64,000 nt of DNA from Psettodes erumei. Its lineage: Eukaryota > Chordata > Actinopteri > Pleuronectiformes > Psettodidae. The position numbers were made by a program, and so were the translations under genes. Shown here piece after piece: positions 13,133 through 24,151 of this stretch; positions within the stretch are counted from its first letter, which is position 1; every line of letters begins with the position of its first letter. A model generated the notes under the pieces. It did not search any database and was not told the origin of the DNA. It saw only the letters and a list, made by a program, of their open reading frames with translations. Where the stretch lies: the NCBI GenBank assembly GCA_016785225.1, contig JAFBJZ010000228.1, forward strand, positions 310,001 through 374,000, written 5' to 3'.

Positions 13133-13230
13133 GTCAGAGGAAATGATTCGTTCGAAACCTCAACTTCAGCATAAACGTTTGTATTAGCTGGAGAGTTCTT
13201 GCTTGACCGCAAATCTCTGTCATCTTAAAG

Positions 13231-13416
13231 GTGAAAGGTCACTACTTTCTGATCGTTGAAGCCTGGGACGGTGCAGTGGACCCCCGGCGGTCCAGATTAA
13301 CGCTGTCGGTCACGGTCCTGGACGTGGACGACAACAGCCCGATATTCGCCCAGCAAACCTACAATGTCAACCTGCCAGAGAACAGCCCCAAAGATAAAGT
13401 CATATTACAATTAACG
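13231..13416 (+). CDS. pcdh15: pcdh15 exon: end of EC7, EC7-EC8 linker, start of EC8
   Basis: This exon has 186 nt and 62 codons, phase 0 to 0. It encodes HYFLIVEAWDGAVDPRR (last strands of EC7), the linker VLDVDDNSPIF with canonical calcium residues, and the EC8 start TYNVNLPENSP ending in LQLT. Donor ACG|GTGAGT is strong. The preceding 98-nt intron is near the lower limit for vertebrate introns. Confidence 0.95.
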
Positions 13417-14888
13417 GTGAGTGCGGCGATGGATGGATTGGTCTGGTTGCAACTAATGTTGTAATTCATTTTGTGAAAATAATCAGCATAGTTGGTTATA
13501 AAGTGATTTACTGTAGTATAAGCTTATTGGAAAAATGCAGCCTGACCGATGTATTGACTGGTTTACGCTTGATTAGCTGATAAAAACAAAAACAAAAAAG
13601 AGAGAACAATGTCCAGCTCAGCTACTTCAGGGATACTTATCAGAAATATAATAAATACTGTATATAAAGGGGAACTGTTGGCATTTAAAAAATGTATGTA
13701 AGTTGGGCTCTACATAGTACACTGTACTAAACTCACACCAAAAGGCATAAAATTCTTTTAAAAAGCGGGCCTATTTTCAAGAGTAAAACTCTTGCCGTAG
13801 TACCTTCTGTGTGGGAGGACAATTTGGAGCAATGTATGATATATTGAGGTTGTGAGTCCCTCCCAGCACCAACACACACCTGAGGTACTGCCAGAAAGGC
13901 GAAAGCTCCCGCTGGTGGGACGGTGGACTTTCTCGAGGTACCTGACAGGCCGGTTGTTGGAGAACATGCTGCCGTTCCTCTCTAGATTTAGGTTGTCTCC
14001 ATGTCTTCTTTCTCTTCATTTAATCCCAGACTGACTCCAGGATGTTGAGATCAGGACTCTGTGTGTAGCAGAGCTCCTTGTTTTCCTTGTCTCTGATCAG
14101 GACAACAAACCCAAACACACGCCATGAGTCATAAAGAACTATCTTCAGACGCTTCCCTGACGGGGCTGTGTGATGGATTTGAATCTAAACATCTAAAATA
14201 CCTAAAACTTTGTATGTGTGATGTTTAATGTAATTGATAATTAACACAGGAGTAATGTGACCATAGAATGAGCGTTGAACAAACCATATGCAGATTCAAA
14301 CTGAAAGAGTCTGGTATATATATATATTCAATCCAAAACCAGGCAGCAGAGGGTTAATGTTCGGACTTAATCTGGAGCCTGCCTGCAGAACAAAGCCGAG
14401 ACCTTGAATTCAAATCAGTGACAGTACTTCAAGTTATGAAGCTGGCTCATGAGTCCAGCTATTGAGTCATCATCATAGTCTCACTTAGAGCTATTTACCT
14501 ACATCTTCTTTGAAACGACTAAATTGGTCTCGTTAGACATTCCAGCCAGCACCTGCGATGTCTTAAAAAATTTAGAATTGTAATTTGACAACTCTTGCAG
14601 AGACACCCTGTGAGTTGCAGAGCAATGCAAAACAGAAAAAAAGTGTTTTTTTCCCCCTCAAGCAACACAGTGAAGTGGTTGCTTCACTGTGTTGCTGTGA
14701 GGAAAAGGAAGGTGTGGACCATAAAGGTTACTACCACGGGCGATTCAGACAATGACACTGCCCTTGTGAAAGTCTGACAGACTTTTTCTAACTCCAGCAC
14801 ACGTAGATGCTTGTCCTTCTGGCAAATATGAAAAATTCAACTTGCCATAAAGTTCACAAGGCAATGATATTTCTTTCTTTCCTTGTAG
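13417..14888 (+). other. pcdh15: intron, 1.5 kb, with perfect hairpin
   Basis: No coding block. It contains a short TA tract near 14315-14327 and a perfect 15-bp inverted repeat with a 6-nt loop at 14661-14696. Confidence 0.7.
14661..14696. repeat. perfect inverted repeat (15-bp arms, 6-nt loop)
   Basis: Left arm AGCAACACAGTGAAG and right arm CTTCACTGTGTTGCT are exact reverse complements separated by TGGTTG. It could fold as a short RNA hairpin in the intron. The stem is shorter than a usual pre-miRNA, so no RNA gene is claimed. Confidence 0.9.
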
Positions 14889-15125
14889 GCGATAGATGCC
14901 GACCTCGGCTCCAACCTCACATACCGAATCAGAACTGAAGGCTTGGACCAGGAGATCGTTGGACTGTTCCACATCGATCCGGCGACTGGGGAGCTTTCGG
15001 TCCTTAAGGTCCTGGACTACGAGGCGCTGAATGACTCAGAGCCCGCATTCACGTTCACTGTAGAGGCCTGGGACAGAGAGGGGGCCATGCCTCCCGGACT
15101 AGCCTCCGTAACTGTCAGAATAATG
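14889..15125 (+). CDS. pcdh15: pcdh15 exon: EC8 body
   Basis: This exon has 237 nt and 79 codons, phase 0 to 0. It begins AIDADLGSNLTYRIR, which is the DAD-type calcium loop plus a potential NLT glycosylation site. It continues with FHIDPATGELSVLKVLDYEA, where LDYEA replaces the more usual LDRE. It ends VEAWDREGAMPPG...VTVRIM. The D-M-N-D linker residues come from the next exon. Acceptor TTTCCTTGTAG, donor ATG|GTGAGT. Confidence 0.95.
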
Positions 15126-16166
15126 GTGAGTGTGTGGGCGTGTGTTTTTATGAGTTTTCTGGGTCTTTTTTTTTTTAGCGCAAGGGGGAGGGAACAGGGA
15201 GTTGGCTTTGTGGCGCAGGAGGCAGCTTTTGGGAAAAAAAAGGGAGAGAGTTGAACATTTTTTATCTAGGTTCATTACGTATACAAGCAAAACTATAGGC
15301 TTCTCACTGCAGTTTTATCTTGTCACAGACTGATCTTTCAACTATCAAGCTTCCTATGTCTTTTTTCAAAATATGGCTGGCCACATACTTCTGCAGACCA
15401 GGTCATTTGTTGTCAAAGTAACACGTCGCCTTAGCAGGAGCACATCGAAGAAGTGTGTTGGAGAGACATTCAGGGCCCATACCAGCATTTTGGCATGCAT
15501 TAGCACGACCGCAGAAAGGCTACGGTGCATTCATCTCTTTTTGGAGACTTCAAAGTCATGCAGTGATTCGCTGACAAATTCTCTCCTCTTCACGCCATCT
15601 TTGTTTAGTTTTTGTTTTTCTTCTCTGTCTCAATTCGACAATCGTGAACCAAGTTTTAAACTCCCATCCTTCAGCCAGCCTGCGGGGAAATTAAAAAGCA
15701 CTGTTCTTCTGTGGCGTCCTCTCTTTCAAACTTGCTGCTGTTTTCTACTACTGCTGACACCTGTTTTGATGGAAAAATAAGTAAATAAATCAGGCCGCCC
15801 CATTTATTCAAGCCACCGTGGCATTTATTCTTCTCACGGGCAAATTGATGTGTCTGAATCCAGACCAAAATAATGAAAAAACAAAACTTTTAAAGAAGTT
15901 GTAAGTAGGCATTAGCATAAGGTTATGGGGACAGGAGAGAGAAAGTGAAGATGAGGGTTAGATTAAATTGAAGAATCTGAGTGAGAGCGAAAAAAAGAAA
16001 AGAAAAGAATGAAATGTCAACATAATCTACAAAAGTTAGTTTTTCACACGATTACTGTGGAAAATGTTGAAAAATTTCAGGCACTTTACTGGAAAACAGG
16101 ATCAGCCCCATCTGCTGTAGGTTTACAGTGCTCATATGTGCTGCGTCTGCATTTATCTCTCTCCAG
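15126..16166 (+). other. pcdh15: intron, 1.0 kb, no feature seen
   Basis: No coding block, repeat array or RNA gene recognised. The 135-codon open frame at 15373-15780 is in intronic sequence and has no motif. Confidence 0.65.
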
Positions 16167-16283
16167 GACATGAATGACTTTCCTCCGGTATTCAGCCAGC
16201 CAGTGTACCGAGGCATGGTCGCCCCTAATGCTGTCAAGGGAACCATCGTGACCACAGTGGTGGCCAATGACTCTGACCCCGCG
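16167..16283 (+). CDS. pcdh15: pcdh15 exon: EC8-EC9 linker and start of EC9
   Basis: This exon has 117 nt and 39 codons, phase 0 to 0. It opens with the linker DMNDFPPVF. The penultimate linker residues are F-P rather than N-x, as also in the mammalian DMNDYPPVF (from memory). EC9 then starts with VYRGMVAPNAVKGT and reaches VANDSDPA. Acceptor CTCTCTCCAG, donor GCG|GTGAGC. Confidence 0.95.
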
Positions 16284-18282
16284 GTGAGCACCTCCAGCTG
16301 CTTCTCTTCAATCAGACGTGTTTTTCACCGTCTGCTCCTCTCATTGTGTGTGGGAACCAAGCAGGATAATGATTCTTGTCTCCTGTGCGTGTCTTTTGAA
16401 TATTCCTTCGCTTTTCTCCAGCGAAGCTGTTTTTTCAGGGTTTTTTTTGTTTTTACTCCAGCGAGCCACTTTGAGATTCCACAATTGGGCTTTTAACTCT
16501 AAACATTTTTGTAATATAGGCTGCGTTATTGTGCTTGCTGTAAAATGATGGTTGGCTCACTTCAGAGTGTTCCGGTGTGAGCCGTTAGTCTGGTGCAGTT
16601 AACTCCAGGTTTAAAAGGGTGTTAAACGCTCATTCAGGGGGTCTGCCTGAGCTGTGTCTCGTGAGAATTGCTCATGAGGATTTGCTGAGTCACACGGCCT
16701 TTTTGTTTGGATGCAGGTCTGAATTGCTAAGTGGTAAATTAGTGATTTTAATCTACATCACCAAGTACAGCGAATATTTATTTATATTTTTAAAAGCCGG
16801 AAACATAACTACATCTTTTATTTGTGTTGCTGCAAGAAGCTGCGGCCTTATTTGTCACCCCCTCACCTCTGTGCGAGATCTCCTACGCCGGCGATGTTTC
16901 CCCATAAGCCTCTTTAAAAGTCCCATGCTCCTTTACTCATGTGCTTGATGTCTTCCTACATCAGCTGTATTGATTCAGAGTTGAGACTTAAGCATTAGGC
17001 CAGACTCTCATGGGTCAAAAAACAACATTATACGGTCCAGGCCGTATGCTATAAAGGCACTCCCAGTGCTCCAACAAGGCACTAAATAGCACCTTAACAG
17101 CGCTATATATATATATATATATGTCCAAATAATTCGTCAGTGTGAAGTTTTGCTGACTCATTTAAAGTTATTTAAAGAAAGCTTACATTGGAAAACACAA
17201 CTCTGAGGTAAACTGCAGTGCTTCCACCAAGTCACACTTTCAGAAGAAATTAGAAAAAAGGCTAAATGAATGACTGTGTTGTGTTGTGTTGTGTCGAATG
17301 CACTTGCTGAAGATATTTTTTTCCAGCCAATATGATACTGACACTGCAACACATTTAGTGGTGATACCATAAGAATAATGGTAATGTGACCTCAGCGACC
17401 TCTCTGTTTACCTTGGATGCTTTTCGCTGGTCCCGTAACAGCGTTGTGACTCCGTCATTCCTCAACATATCAGATTCGTGGCCTTAAACCAGGACAACGT
17501 CATCAAAGCAGTCATGACTAAGAACATAAGACGGGCCTGGTCGCAGTCTGAACACGCAGAGTGTCTGACACAAAAATGTGACAGAGGCACCAGGCTGTGT
17601 CTCCACCTCTTTCCAACACAGATAGCTGGCTTTAACTGGCCTGAGCCTGCAAACTGCTCCTCAGACGGAGGGTAAAATGCAGAGGACAGTTTTGTGGGTA
17701 TGTGCAAATCATCCTGTCCAATTACTTGGAAAAAAACCACGCATTTTCTCCGAGAACTAAAGAAAGTTAATTTATTTCCGCACCCTTGGAACATGTGCTC
17801 ATTAATGCAAACTGAGGAATTACTCACAAAAATGTGTTAGCCTCCCTGCCAGATATTCCATAAAAAGAATGTGATTTTATGTATTTCTTGACATTTTCAG
17901 TCACATAAGTCATACTAACTGATGGTTGCTCATTATCAACAACACTTGAGAGGTTAATTCATGATCATTACAGTCCCTAAACTTGGACCTCATTTATCCT
18001 AAGTGTGTGTGTGTGTGTGTGTGTGCGTGTGTGAGTGAAACCTGCTTCATGAATATTTGGACAAGAAGATGCAGTTTGACATTTAGGTCCAAACTAATTG
18101 CTTTTGGATATTAAATGTTGTAACAGTCTGCTTTAATTTGATGCTGCTCTGCCAAAAAATAACCCATAAGAGTGGCAGTTTTCCAGAAACTATACAAGAA
18201 CCGTACAAATCCCATAATGCAACAGTCATCCAAATCCGTCATCCTAATGTCAACACTTACGCCGTATTTCTTCTCTTCTCAG
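16284..18282 (+). other. pcdh15: intron, 2.0 kb; AT and GT tracts, possible SINE tail
   Basis: It holds a TA tract at about 17104-17122, a GT tract at 18003-18033 and a TGTGT ladder near 17277-17294. GGGTAAAATGCAGAGGACAG near 17670-17690 resembles the tail of a common teleost tRNA-derived SINE as I remember it. No gene is supported. Confidence 0.6.
18003..18033. repeat. (GT)n microsatellite
   Basis: GT tract with one GC interruption. Confidence 0.95.
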
Positions 18283-18423
18283 GGTACCCCAGCAAGTCTA
18301 GTGCACTATAAAGTGGACCAGGAGGCGTATCCTTACTCTGCCAGTATATTTGATGTCGAGGAGAAGACGGGACATGTGGTTACCAGAGTAAACCTTAACG
18401 AGGAGCCCAACCTTAAATTCAGA
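18283..18423 (+). CDS. pcdh15: pcdh15 exon: EC9 body
   Basis: This exon has 141 nt and 47 codons, phase 0 to 0. It encodes LVHYKVDQEAYPYSASIFDV and VVTRVNLNEEP. These match the mammalian segment with PYPASIFDVEE and VVTRVNLNEEP closely (from memory). EC9 lacks a typical DRE and has N-L-N-E-E at that site. Donor AGA|GTATGC is imperfect and is followed at once by an interrupted CA repeat. Confidence 0.95.
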
Positions 18424-20239
18424 GTATGCACACACACGCACACACACACAGAGTTTCCATGATGCACACTGTATTGTATGAACCAGTGGTTCGCACCTTG
18501 TGTCAGGACTACACATGATGAATCTAAAGGATTGTGATGGGGATTCCCCGGGGATGGCGTTGCTGCCACACTGAAATTAAACTCCCTCAAAAGGGAAAAA
18601 CTGGCTTCTTCAAGCTCAATTCAACTTCCGATGACTCTCCACCGAGAGAGTCGATGCTTTTCATTAAAGACACACAAAAAAAGGTTGGGAGCCCCTGTTG
18701 TATGCAGCATTCTGCTGGATGCCTGTTGCAGTCTCAGCCCTGTTTTGTAAACTTTATGCACCCGGAAAGCAGCAAAAATTTTTTATCTTTCCCTTGGACT
18801 ATAGCCGTTATAAAATATTCACACCTACGATGGAGCGAAACAGCAGTAAAAGATTCTCCCACTGGAGAGATAAAAACTTCCCCTCAGTCTGTAATTTATT
18901 CAATGTGGTAAGTATACCCATGTGGTGGTGCGTTGACTGTATATGGCGATGTAAATACAGTATGCGGCGTCACTTAATGTAATTCCAAATCAATCAAACT
19001 GATCTGCTCAAACCGTAAACATTGGCACCAGTTCTGAAGTTCAACAGGGACATCGTAACGGGAAAGGATTTATCTGATGCATCCCCCTTCTGCTGTAGTT
19101 TCCTGCATTCTGGCGTTTAGTGGGTGGAGGCTTGGGACGACATCGCATGAACCGAGCCATTAAAAATTAATGTGATCATTAATCTCATATTTTTACTTGC
19201 TCACCAGCAGCATTTGTGTACATAACGGCGTCTTTGTGCGGTGCAGTCTTATAAATCCCTATCCACTGTACGAAGTGTACCGCAGTAGCTTATCACTTTG
19301 AAAACGGCCTCTTCCCAGCTGCACTCCTCAATGCAGCTTTGGGCCATGCTAATTTCATCTCTTCATTGGGCTTTAATTAACACAACAAGGATTCGGCGTC
19401 CTCTGAAGATGTCACTCAGGGGACTCATTCTACCTCGGTTGCTCCAAATAACTCAAACAAAATGAATCGGTCCAACACTGCGTACAAATTTTTGGATTAA
19501 GGCTGAGAGAAACACCGTCTGAGGTATCATTTTTACAAGGACAGACACACAGACGATCTCGTTGACAGCGAACGCCTAATTGCCGTCACATAAGAAAGGT
19601 GCTGCTGAATAGCTTTCGCTGTTTAGCAAAAACAAACATGTTTGGAGCAGGTCAGCATGTGCAAGCAGGTTGGCAAGTAAACAAAAGTTTTAAAAAAAAA
19701 AGTCACAGTGCCATTTCATAAGTTTCCAGCAGTTACTGAGTAATCTATGCACGCAGTGAGTTTCTGGTTAAATTGTGAGTTACTGTATGAATGTGAACAA
19801 GGGCAAATGCAGTGTTAGTGACAATTTCCTGGCTAAATATTTGGGGGAAACACAATATGTCATCTTCTTGATATTCAAGATTAGCCCTCATTAGGACTCC
19901 TTTGGGTCCAGTTAACAGTGCCCCCCACACACACACACACACACATTAAATGGAGAAGATAGACTATGAGGGAACAAATAAGCACACCAGTGGGATGCAC
20001 ACTCCTCCTGCTCTCCAATTCCCATGCAGTTAATGTGCTCTTGGACAGCGGGCAACGAAAATGTGGACATTTATTTGGGCTTTATTATTACCCCGTCACG
20101 CGTTAGCTGAATCATCTTTATGGGACTTTGTGTCATAGACTGTCAGCTAACAGTTCAACAGCCGTGATGCAAACAAGTGGAAATCTGCTGAACGTTTTGA
20201 CTCTCTCTGGACATCTGTGTGTCTGCGTCTGTCTGACAG
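18424..20239 (+). other. pcdh15: intron, 1.8 kb, no gene seen
   Basis: It begins with a CA-rich stretch (18428-18450) just after the donor and has another (CA)n at 19926-19945. Nothing else recognised. Confidence 0.65.
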
Positions 20240-20352
20240 CTGGTGGTAGTGGCCTCGGATGATGGCGAGCCTGTAAAGATGAACACGACTCTGGTAGAGA
20301 TCACAGTCCTTCAGCCCTCCGTTATTCCTGTGTTCACCCAGGAAGAGTACAG
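20240..20352 (+). CDS. pcdh15: pcdh15 exon: end of EC9, EC9-EC10 linker, start of EC10
   Basis: This 113-nt exon starts in phase 0 and ends two bases into an Arg codon. It encodes LVVVASDDGEPVKM, then TVLQPSVIPVFTQEEYR. The linker between EC9 and EC10 has no D-x-N-D motif. PCDH15 is known for a calcium-free bent EC9-EC10 junction, and this exon fits it. Acceptor TCTGTCTGACAG. Donor CAG|GTAAAC is followed within a few bases by a CA microsatellite (20357-20382). Confidence 0.95.
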
Positions 20353-21060
20353 GTAAACACACATACACACACACACACACACTGAACAGGTTTTCCTTTT
20401 AAAGCTCTAATTGTGGTCGATGTGATGACACCGCTTGATACTGATTGTAAAATGAAGAACATCGTAGCAATACAAGTAGCTCTGTTGGAGAAGATACACA
20501 AGCTCACCTGTTTTTGACAAGACTGAATCACTGTAGATAAAATTAGGTATCAAACAATGGAACTACATGAAACACAAAAAAGTTACCTCCCCTGTGCTCG
20601 CTATCAGTGTTTTTATGACCCGCTATGAGTGTGCCTGTGGACTGGCCGACCCATGAAATATCCTCTGACTTCCTGTGCATGCTCGAGTGTATGTGAATTT
20701 TCAGCCATGCCTCCAAGTAATGGGGAAAAAGTAATATAAGGAACTGTTTACAAAACACAAGAGCACACTGAATGTCTGATGCTGAAAACTGTCATGAAGA
20801 AATACTATCTAATACTTCTTTTTTTGTTCAAACCAAAGCAAAATAATTTTCTATCATTCTTTAGCTGCGTAAATGTCTTTCCACACAAGCCGTATACCAG
20901 CAATAAGTGTGGAGGATTGATATCATATTTTTGTAGTAATACACGCACACACACAAACACTGCACACACACTTTAATTCACTCTTATGAAATGGCCATAA
21001 AGCCAGAGGTCACACACTACAAACTCAACCAAACATTTATAAATACTCTCAGCTCATTTG

Positions 21061-21216
<156 letters not shown>

Positions 21217-23124
21217 CACCTTTATTCTCAAGTCGTCGTTATAACTCTTCCAGGTGGTGCCTGGTTTATGAGGTCATGGGGTCGCCTCAGGTTTTCTCCT
21301 CTGTGATTGGCTGTCTGTGTAGAGGTTGGGAGGGAGGTCACATGTGAAATTGGCTGAAAATCTCTCACTATTATACCTCTCTCCCTTGATCTATTGCTCA
21401 TCAAATAAATAATTTTTGTATTATTTCTTATTTCTGCTGGTTTGATGTGCCTTTATTTTCCAATTTCCTGTCTGTCAGTGTTTTTTTCCCGCCAGCCCTC
21501 TGTATGCGTGTCCCCCCCCGCAGTGACGTTGGAGGGAACGAATTTGCCTTTTATTTACGTGCTTGTCATGTCACCTGTCGGTCACAAAGACGTCAGACTC
21601 GATGGAAATTGCGCTTGAAGATGCTTTTAGTCATCGTGTTTTCTTCCCAAATGTTTCAATGTGTCTGATCTCGCCCGAGGTTTGACACTAATGTTCTCTG
21701 CTCTAAACAAAGTGCGCTCTCTTGTGACGGATCGTTGGGGAGAGGGACGCTGTTAGATTTGTGTCATTCTGTTTACTTTCTCTCACAGATTTCGCCCCCT
21801 CTTTCCGCTTCCTTCCTCTCCTGCCGTCGCTCGTTTTCTATGCAGAGGATGTGTTTAAGCACTTACCGTGATGCAACTCGCCGTCACGTGTGCGCCATGC
21901 AAGGGTCCTTTCCCTCTGTGATGACTCGGTGTAAAATGTGTGTGATGGAAGGAGCGTGTCAGTGTTTACATCCAGCTGCCTTCACCTCAAACACCTGAGC
22001 GTCGTCTGCTGTAGGATAATGAGCGATTCTTTGTAGCATACAGTATTTTCTTGCTATACAGACAAAAATTCAAGATGTCAAGGTTTATCTTTCACTCAGA
22101 GCAGAGTAAAGCCTCCCGTCCATATTTAGGGAAAAAAAAAGGGCGAGCGCCAAGAGAAAGAGAGAGATGTCAGCCAGTCATGTAATACCGCATTTATGAA
22201 TATGTAACATAGCTCCCAGCTATAAGTGGCTGTGCCTCGCCGTCTGCATGAGAGTGCACTGTGCAGAACCTGCGTGTGTTTGGTTTTCTTGTTATTTGTT
22301 AATGAACACATAGTGAACATTAATTTATGCTCACGCACGTTTTTTTCCTGTTTGTGCGCCGTGAACATCTCTTTCCGCAGGTTTCGTGTTTTTGCACACC
22401 TCTTCGGGGGCACGTGTAGTTCAGTGTGTGCGCGTGTGCACGAGAGGTTTTTTTTTTTGTTCTTCCATTTCCATGTTGCATTCACACAGACTACAGTGTA
22501 CCAGCTTTAAATTAATTATCCCAGCTTTATTGAATAAAAGCTAACCATTGTGCCCGTGTGGTTTTAGGAGCTTACTAATGCAGCTTAATGGTTTTGTACG
22601 GCTTCGGCAGACGGGCTTGTCGCCATGGGCATGGCTGAATTAGTAATATTGATGCGTATGAATGAAAGATGGTCACGGTGAAACAAGGGGTCTGTTAAGT
22701 CATTTCCTCATCGAAGTGTGCATTTGCTTTGTCACTACTCTAAGTTCTACACGTTTCAACTGAGCTAAACTTTGAAAAGCATTTTCAGTGTGACCTTACG
22801 CCCCCGTTTATTAAGATTTGTCTAATCTCAGTTTATCAGATAGTTGTTGGCATCCCCACTGGGGACTCTTCTTTCTCCTGATCCCCAGCAAACCAACTAA
22901 TCATTTTGTCATGTCATTCTAATGAAATTATGAATCATTAAGATCAAAAGCATATGATACTTTACTAACTAGTGACTTCTCATAGAGTGGGACTTGGCGA
23001 ATGCTCCCTCATCAACACTTTCATCATGGAGGGAGCGGGAGATGGATTTATTTTTTAATTCCTTGTGTATAGTGTGGCTGCTGACAGTGACACATTGGCT
23101 TGTTGTTTTGGCTCAGCGCTCCAG

Positions 23125-23340
23125 CAAACTGCATTTCAAATGGAATGGGTGAAGTTAAAGTGCTGACTTTCAGCTTCAAGTGCATTTTGGATTGTTCACA
23201 TTCATACTGGGTGAACAGTGCAAGACTCCAACACCGTGTTTTATGTGTAAAAAAAAAAAAAAATAAAAAAATTCCTACGCTGTTCACCATAGCTGAAAGT
23301 CAGCACTTTAACCTTCAAGTCATTGTTTCATTCCACATCC
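23125..23340. mobile_element. fold-back DNA-transposon remnant
   Basis: Perfect 22-bp inverted arms lie at 23154-23175 and 23291-23312, carrying the core TTAAAGTGCTGACTTTCAGC. A second inner inverted pair, GGTGAACAG and CTGTTCACC, lies inside them. Sequence of the type GAAGTTAAAGTGCTGACT recurs in teleost Tc1/mariner-like non-autonomous elements as I recall. No transposase frame is visible. Confidence 0.6.
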
Positions 23341-24117
23341 AGCGTGCTGCAGAACGGACCCCAAACAAATCTGCCCTTCTGCTGAGGGACAGCACACAAC
23401 CCAAAGTTGACAATGCTGCAAATTGCCTTTTAAATAATGCAGTTCTTCAACCTGCCTCACCACTATCGTCAAAATCATTATTTTAACATAAATATGGTCA
23501 ACTTATTTATCAATATAAAAAAGCCGTATCACATACTTGTATGCGCAGTGGATTGTGTTAAAATTCTGAATAATCTTTTAACATTTTCTTCACGTTTCTC
23601 AGTATCAAACAAAGTTCGTGTTTCCCGAGATGCAGTCAAGTAAAATATGTTTGAATGCGGACATGCATACAGACACACACACACACTGAAGAGCAGTGAA
23701 CTGTGTGTGTGTGTGTGTGTGTGCGCACTGTAGCCCGCTGTTGGTGTGTTTTCACTCTGTTGGTTCTCATCTAGTAAAACCGTTAACAAGGCGAGGAGGA
23801 AGTTTGTTAAATCATCGCAGCAACTGTGTGTGTGTAGGCTGAGCTCTCTCTCTCTCTCTCTCTGTTTCACTCACCGTATGGCTCATCCCTGCACCTGCAG
23901 AATTAGTATGCAGTCAGTATCACATACACATGAATAGTTATCAGCACCCGGTGGCAGTTATCAGCATGAGGTTAAGTGAACAGGAAGAAAATATTGGCTT
24001 TACAGAGATTATTGAAATACAAACCCCTCATGTCACTTTCACTGCTTGTGTGTGCGTGTTTGTCTTCATTTTGTCTGTGCATGTGTGTGATTCTGTATCT
24101 GTGAATGTAGCCCCCCC

Positions 24118-24120
<3 letters not shown>

Positions 24121-24149
<29 letters not shown>
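24121..24149. repeat. (CA)n microsatellite
   Basis: CA tract preceded by a short C-run. Confidence 0.95.
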
Positions 24150-24151
<2 letters not shown>

